From: Ashinkailepas kermadecensis
Lineage: Eukaryota; Arthropoda; Thecostraca; Neolepadidae
Direction: 5' to 3'
NCBI GenBank assembly: GCA_034440615.1
Contig: JAOTOM010002338.1
Coordinates: forward strand, 35,115-99,114
Length of the DNA: 64,000 nucleotides
Shown here: positions 59,889 to 64,000 of the stretch, one piece after another
Position numbering within the stretch: position 1 is the stretch's first letter
Layout of the letters: the number at the start of each line of letters is the position of its first letter
Notes under the pieces: model-generated
Databases searched by the model: none
What the model saw: only the letters and a program-made list of their open reading frames with translations
What the model was told of the DNA's origin: nothing
Translations under genes and position numbers: made by a program

Positions 59889-60294
59889 ACTGTTGTTATT
59901 GGTCAGCTTTACTAATTATCTTCTCCAATGGCTAACTAAGTGTGTCCAATGTCTAAGAAAGCATGTTTTATCATCAATTAGCAACTTCTGTTATTTGTCT
60001 GGCTTCTTCCATGAGATACCAGGCCAAGGGCTGTTTCCAACAACTGTTGTGTTATGATATGCCAAGGAATCTTATGTTAGACTGTTTGTGTATGAAGTCA
60101 CTGGCTGATTGGCATGGGGAGTATGAAGGTCATGGAGGCCATAACCCCCCAAGGCTGATGTTTTCTGAACTTGGCACTAATAGGCATTTTCTTGACCTCA
60201 AGTATATATTATTATTTTAAAAAATGTATTAAACACACCCACTGAATGTTAGCTGTTGAAATCTGAAGTTTTTTTAATTGAAAAAGATATATTA

Positions 60295-60357
60295 CACCTG
60301 CCCCCCCCCCCCTCCAAAAAAAAGAGAGTCAAAACCAGCTTTTTGGATCCACCAGTG
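60295..60357 (-). mobile_element. Possible DNA-transposon end, related to 31857
   Basis: On the minus strand it reads CACTGGTGGATCCAAAA, then GGTTTTGA and a long G run, the same layout as 31857-31910. It lies just upstream of the first visible copine exon. Confidence 0.5.
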
Positions 60358-60423
60358 TATGAAATAGTGCTGTAAGTCACTGTTGCTTACCATACAGCAC
60401 AATGACAATTCCTTCCTCACCAG

Positions 60424-64000
<3,577 letters not shown>

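Overview
This is a eukaryotic nuclear window. Genes are split by GT-AG introns (two are GC-AG), and the DNA is full of minisatellites, tRNA-derived SINEs and LINE remnants. The gene content and the I-group LINE suggest an arthropod. An MLH3 gene and the GC-rich exons fit a crustacean better than a fly, but that placement is inference.

Layout: (1) 1-1249 (+) holds the last two exons of a loquacious/TARBP2-type dsRNA-binding protein gene, with its 3' region to about 3000. (2) 3352-9767 (+) is a nearly full-length, decayed I-group LINE flanked by a perfect 13-bp target-site duplication. (3) 10210-26630 (-) is a complete 12-exon MLH1 gene predicted to encode 656 aa; its exon phases are consistent throughout. 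(4) 26631-31512 is a shared divergent intergenic region with two SINEs and a fold-back repeat. (5) 31513-52669 (+) is MLH3, with an exceptionally long repeat-bearing linker exon and an intact endonuclease motif. (6) 52670-60423 holds a decayed Ty3/Gypsy-like pol fragment, a very long TA/GT/CT microsatellite and other repeats. (7) 60424-63595 (+) holds five exons of a copine gene, incomplete at both ends.

MLH1 and MLH3 proteins form the MutL-gamma heterodimer used in meiotic crossover resolution and mismatch repair. Here the two genes are head-to-head neighbours.

The most unusual signal is at the exon edges. In MLH1, MLH3 and copine, several introns contain tandem arrays whose repeat unit includes the neighbouring splice donor or acceptor and often part of the exon. 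Each such intron therefore carries many decoy splice sites. A second unusual signal is a pair of roughly 55-bp retroposed insertions. Each consists only of a LINE-type 3' hairpin plus an (ACTA)n tail, is flanked by its own target-site duplication, and begins at the base of the hairpin. The hairpin shows compensatory base changes between copies.
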